64,000 bases of DNA from NCBI RefSeq assembly GCF_030272615.1, contig NC_081414.1, positions 822,053,896-822,117,895 on the forward strand, in the 5' to 3' direction. This DNA comes from Cryptomeria japonica. Lineage: Eukaryota > Streptophyta > Pinopsida > Cupressales > Cupressaceae. The first letter of the stretch is position 1. Each line of letters starts with the position of its first letter. The position numbers were made by a program, and so were the translations under genes. A model generated the notes under the pieces. The model was not told the DNA's origin. It was given only the letters and a program-made list of their open reading frames with translations, and did not search any database. Positions 60,599-64,000 of this stretch are shown here, one piece after another.

Positions 60599-60718
60599 GA
60601 TTGATTCATCTAGGAATTCTATATACAGAGGTTTATCATCTTCAAGTGGAGCTTCAACAAGTTGATTTGTAATAACCTATCCTTTGATGGTTGTACCTTC
60701 CACATATTCAATGTTAAA

Positions 60719-61100
60719 TTATGTAAGGACCATAACCCATTTGGCCAATCTTCCTGTAAGCATTACTTTATTGAGAAGATACTTGAGTGGATCAATCTTG
60801 GTTACTAGCTTAATAGAGTGTGCCAACATATAGTGCCTTAATTTTTGTGATGCAAAGACCAAAGCTAAGAATGCTTTCTCTATTATAGTGTAATTCATTT
60901 CATATGACACCAAAGTTATAGTGATGTAATAGATAGCTCGTTCCTTTTTTTTGTCATCTTGTTGTGCTAGAAGTGCCCCCAGTGAAGTATATGTAGCTAA
61001 TATGTACAATATCAATGGCTTACCTTGAATCGGTGGCATTAATATGGGTGGATTAGAAAGATATTCTTTGGTTTGTTGTAAATGTCATTCACAATCTTTA
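60719..61100 (-). pseudogene. Tat 2 RT-linked RNase H
   Basis: 106 open codons: TYTSLGALLAQQDDKKKERA, YEMNYTIIEKAFLALVFASQ, HYMLAHSIKLVTKIDPLKYL and GRLAKWVMVLT, in typical Ty3/gypsy order. Confidence 0.92.
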
Positions 61101-62115
61101 TCCTAGTTGTATTGAATCCCTTTCCTTAATACCTTCGTGAAGGGTTGAGCTTTGTCTGCTAGCTGAGATATAAAACACCTTATTGACTGAAGATGGCCTT
61201 GTAAACTTCTCATATGGTTGATATTCTTGGGTCGAGGCATTTCTATTATAGCTTGGACCTTTTCAGGGTCAACCGCAATTCCTTTTCTTGATATTATGTA
61301 CACAAGCAATTTTCCTGATGTTACTCTAAATGCACAATTTTTTGGATTGAAGCGGAGCTTGAATCTTTCCATTCTATCTAGTATGAGGCCTAGCTCTTGA
61401 ATATGCGTAGATCTCCTCATATTTTTTACCAGGGTGTCATCAATATAATCTTCCATGTTTTTATGCATCATATCATGGAAGATAGTGGTTATTGCTCTTT
61501 GATAAGTTGCTCCTGTGTTCTTTAGACCAAACGACATAACATTCCAATAGAAGGTTCCCCATGCACATGTGAAAGCTATCTTCTCTTGATCTTCAGGTGC
61601 TATCTTGATCTAATTGTAACCAGATAATCCATTCATTAATGAATACATCTCATATCTAGTCGTCATATCTACTATCATGTCAATATTGGGCAATGGAAAA
61701 TCATCTTTTGGACATGCCTTGTTGAGATCCTTGAAGTATATGCAAACTCTAATAGATTTGTCCACCTTTGATACAGGTACTATATTTGATATCCATTCTA
61801 CGTAGTCTATAGCTCTGATAAATTAGCTTTTAGCAATTTCTCTAGTTCAGCCTTGACTAGTAGTATCACATGAGGATGCATCTTTCAGAGTCTTTGTTTG
61901 ATTCATTTCACTCTTGGTATAATATAGAGGTGATGCATGATGAGATCAGGATCTAGTCCTGGCGTATCTGAGTATGTCCATGCAAAGTTGATCTTCTTTT
62001 CTAGAAAAAGGTTGTTGAAATCCTTTAACTCTTCTGGTGATAGTGATTGAGCTAAATGAATGATGTGTGGTGTCTCTTGACTCTCAATGTTCACTGGCTG
62101 AGTTGGCTCGACCAA
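61101..62115 (-). pseudogene. Tat 2 reverse transcriptase
   Basis: The N-terminal lead-in (PGLDPDLIMHHLYIIPRVK) is at 62000-61903. It is followed by broken frames with VEWISNIVPVSKVD and KDLNKACPKDDFPLPNID, then 144 open codons at 61537-61103 (MSFGLKNTGATYQRAITTIF, MEDYIDDTLVKN, LRFNPKNCAFRVTSGKLL). YIDD is the active site. Stops near 61900, 61820 and 61610 disable it. Confidence 0.93.
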
Positions 62116-62130
62116 TATAGAAGATCTCTC

Positions 62131-62880
62131 CTAGAAGTGACTCGGCAACATATCAAGTATCTCACCTTCAGACGCCTCAGAGAGGTTTTCACCTTTAGGT
62201 ACATCATTTATTTTCTCTTTTTTAGAGTTTGACACCACCACAATGTGGTTTTCGCCATCAAATCTTTTATTCTTATTTTTCTTGTTTTTGCAACTAAGAT
62301 ACCTAATATCTGCTTCAATCATGTTTTCATTTTGTTCACAGGTGGAAGAGTACATGGGTTGAACTGCATTGAGATAGTAGGCTAGTGTATAGTCATTGGC
62401 AAAGGTAGGTACATTCAAGGGTTGGTTATAAAGAGTATTATCAATCAGTTCTGGATGCATTAAGGATAAGGTTGGAATATGCTCAAGGGAGTTCATGATA
62501 CTATTGTCATGGCTTTGGACCGACCAGTTGAGTTCTAGAACGCTATCTTGCATATGTGTCACGAGACTAGGAAGAGTTATGACACGATTATCAAAATTCA
62601 TGTTAGTATTTATTGGACCTAACCCAACTGACCTACTTCTAGCATCATCACCTACTTCAGACTGGATTACATACTGTGGTGTAACAGTAGACAATATCTC
62701 ATCATTCATGACAGAGTAGTCATAATGCATTGTTGAATAGTTGTTGTCGTAAATAGAGCTCTCGTCTGAGTCATCAGAGTCATAGGATGAAGTTGTTGAC
62801 TCATCTTCAAGTGGCTTAGTAAAGGTATATATAGTATCAACACCCACATCTGTTGGCAAATGTACACTCCAATGAGGCAT
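62131..62880 (-). pseudogene. Tat 2 polyprotein linker upstream of RT
   Basis: 249 open codons, Ser/Asp/Asn-rich at the start and Lys-rich in the middle (KNKKNKNKRFDGENHIVVV), ending at TAG near 62131. No protease DSG/DTG motif is seen. The matching Lys-rich stretch in Tat 1 (47400-47300) shows it belongs to the polyprotein. The apparent start at 62880 is only where the inserted LTR cuts it. Confidence 0.6.
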
Positions 62881-63654
62881 TGTAGGTGATTGAAGGTTTT
62901 GTCATTGATGGCAACCTTACAATCCTATGACACTGGAAAGGAAATCTACCGGCACTAGCAAGGTCAGACTTTACACCGGCACATAGACCACCAGCACCGG
63001 TAGTGAAAGGAAGCATACTGGCATAGAAGCCGACAAGAATTTTATTTGTAATTTATTTTGTTAATTATTATAAAATCATTGTAAGTTAACTTGGCAAGTT
63101 GTAAAATGACTCATATATATAAGAGATCATTGTAGAACATTTTTGTAAGTATGGAGGAATGTAATTAGGCAAAATAAGGCAGACCTATTATGTGAATTAT
63201 AGGTTAAGGGTTTATGTAAGAAGTAGAGCTATAAACCGGTACTGGATCTAGCATAGTAGATGCTATTTTGAAGCAGTACAAGACATTGGATTTATATAAT
63301 CCATTTTGTAAGTCAGTGAGACTTCCCATTTTGTAATTGAGCAATGAGCTCTAGGCACTTAGCCTTCCTACATGTCCAGGCCCCTATTGTAGTAGTAATA
63401 TTCTCTTATTGGCCAGTAAGTGAATATTGTGGGTCACAAATCCCACCGAGGTTTTTCCCATACTGGGTTTCCTTGTTAAACTATTGTGTTATGGTGAGTC
63501 TTTCATGTGGTTGTTGTTATCTCTATTTATTGCATTACTTTCTGTTTACCAGTATACAGTATTGATATGCTCTACATGTTTTAAGTTAAGAAAATAATCT
63601 AACCAGTTGGATATTGATTCACTCCCCCTCTCAGTATCTGTGGGAATCCTAACA
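62881..63654 (+). repeat. 5' LTR of element 3 (774 bp)
   Basis: It begins TGTAGGTGATTG and ends GGGAATCCTAACA just before the primer site. The near-terminal ATTCACTCCCCCTCTCAGTA matches the motif seen in the other copia-like LTRs. Confidence 0.85.
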
Positions 63655-63656
63655 AT

Positions 63657-63668
63657 TGGTATCAGAGC
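63657..63668 (+). promoter_or_regulatory. Primer binding site of element 3
   Basis: TGGTATCAGAGC, a perfect match to the standard plant tRNA-Met primer site, two bases after the LTR. Confidence 0.92.
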
Positions 63669-63725
63669 TTGGTCCTCTATTTTTAGAAGCCTAACAGCTT
63701 GAGGAAGATCTTGACACTGGTAAAG

Positions 63726-64000
63726 ATGGAAAACTTGATGAAGCAATTAGAAGCAACTCTCTCAGACTATGATGCAAAAAATTTGAAAAATATCAATATT
63801 GAAGATGATCTAAAGGTTGCATAGGATATTATTCAAGAATTTCAAGAAAATCTTACCATTGCAAGAAACAAGAGAAGAGAACTTTGTGAAAAAATTCAAA
63901 ATGAGAATGATGAAAAGGAAACTCTTAGTGATTTGATAAACAAGTTGAAACAAGAGAACATGACAACTAAGAATGAGATGCAGGATATGACTATGAGATT
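63726..64000 (+). pseudogene. Gag-like coiled-coil ORF, start only
   Basis: ATG at 63726 opens MENLMKQLEATLSDYD. One TAG at 63822 (after KVA) interrupts it, and the frame then stays open to the window edge. It is charged, Glu/Lys/Asn-rich and heptad-like, and resembles the first part of the ORF at 191-1483 in style and position. No zinc knuckle has been reached yet. Confidence 0.6.

Larger units (their letters stand above)
52660..62880 (-). mobile_element. Ty3/gypsy Tat-type element 2 with antisense PMD gene, interrupted on the right
   Basis: Minus-strand order: linker, reverse transcriptase, RNase H, archaeal-type RNase H, integrase, spacer, oppositely oriented PMD gene, polypurine tract and 3' LTR (52660-53629). 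It is better preserved than Tat 1. The right side stops at 62880, where another LTR element begins, so gag and the 5' LTR lie beyond that insertion or are lost. Confidence 0.9.
62881..64000 (+). mobile_element. Plus-strand copia-like LTR element 3 (continues beyond the window)
   Basis: LTR, primer site and the first 90 codons of a Gag-like ORF. It sits inside the polyprotein of Tat 2. If so, the 5 bases before it (GGCAT, 62876-62880) should recur after its far LTR. Confidence 0.82.

Overview
The window looks like intergenic DNA from a large, repeat-rich plant nuclear genome, most likely a gymnosperm such as a conifer. I infer this from plant-type LTR retrotransposons primed by initiator tRNA-Met, long degenerate interstitial telomere-like arrays, AT-rich spacers and almost no intact genes. 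No rRNA, tRNA, CRISPR array or bacterial-type operon was seen. Nearly every coding stretch is a decayed transposon gene. Element names and boundaries below were read by eye.

Layout. 1-6687 is a plus-strand LTR element cut by the left window edge. It has no pol genes: it carries a coiled-coil, four-zinc-knuckle Gag-like ORF and a second ORF of unknown function with a long Lys/Glu-rich helix. It abuts a telomere-like array (6688-7255) and an AT-rich segment (to 9117) with a 179-bp long-terminal-inverted-repeat element. The same array/segment/inverted-repeat suite recurs at 32581-35036, so it is a segmental duplication about 26 kb apart. 9118-13408 holds a LINE-like Gag remnant, a duplicated promoter-like block and a possible older LTR. 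13409-20981 is a decayed Ty1/copia element on the minus strand with both LTRs. 20982-28090 is the least repeat-like part and contains the best candidate for a host gene: G-box, TATA box and three short exons at 25296-25894. 28090-33075 is telomere-like DNA interrupted by a solo LTR (30237-31621) with a clean 5-bp target duplication.

36128-48600 and 52660-62880 are two Ty3/gypsy elements of the Tat type (two RNase H domains), both with pol on the minus strand. Between the 3' LTR and the end of pol, each carries an oppositely oriented gene for a plant mobile domain (PMD) protein. Both copies have a TATA box, a 75-nt first exon, a phase-0 intron with a GTAAGT donor and a long second exon ending in a Gln-rich or coiled-coil tail. 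This convergent arrangement, seen twice, is the most interesting system here. A truncated second copia element (48964-52659) lies between the two Tat elements. A plus-strand LTR element (62881 to the window edge) is inserted in the gag-pol region of the second.

How the parts relate. The Tat pol genes would supply reverse transcription and integration, and the PMD gene would be transcribed against them. The pol-less element at 1-6687 would depend on proteins supplied by other elements. In-frame stops are mostly TAG at positions where CAG is expected, which fits loss of methylated cytosines in CHG context. All of the copies therefore look old and silenced.
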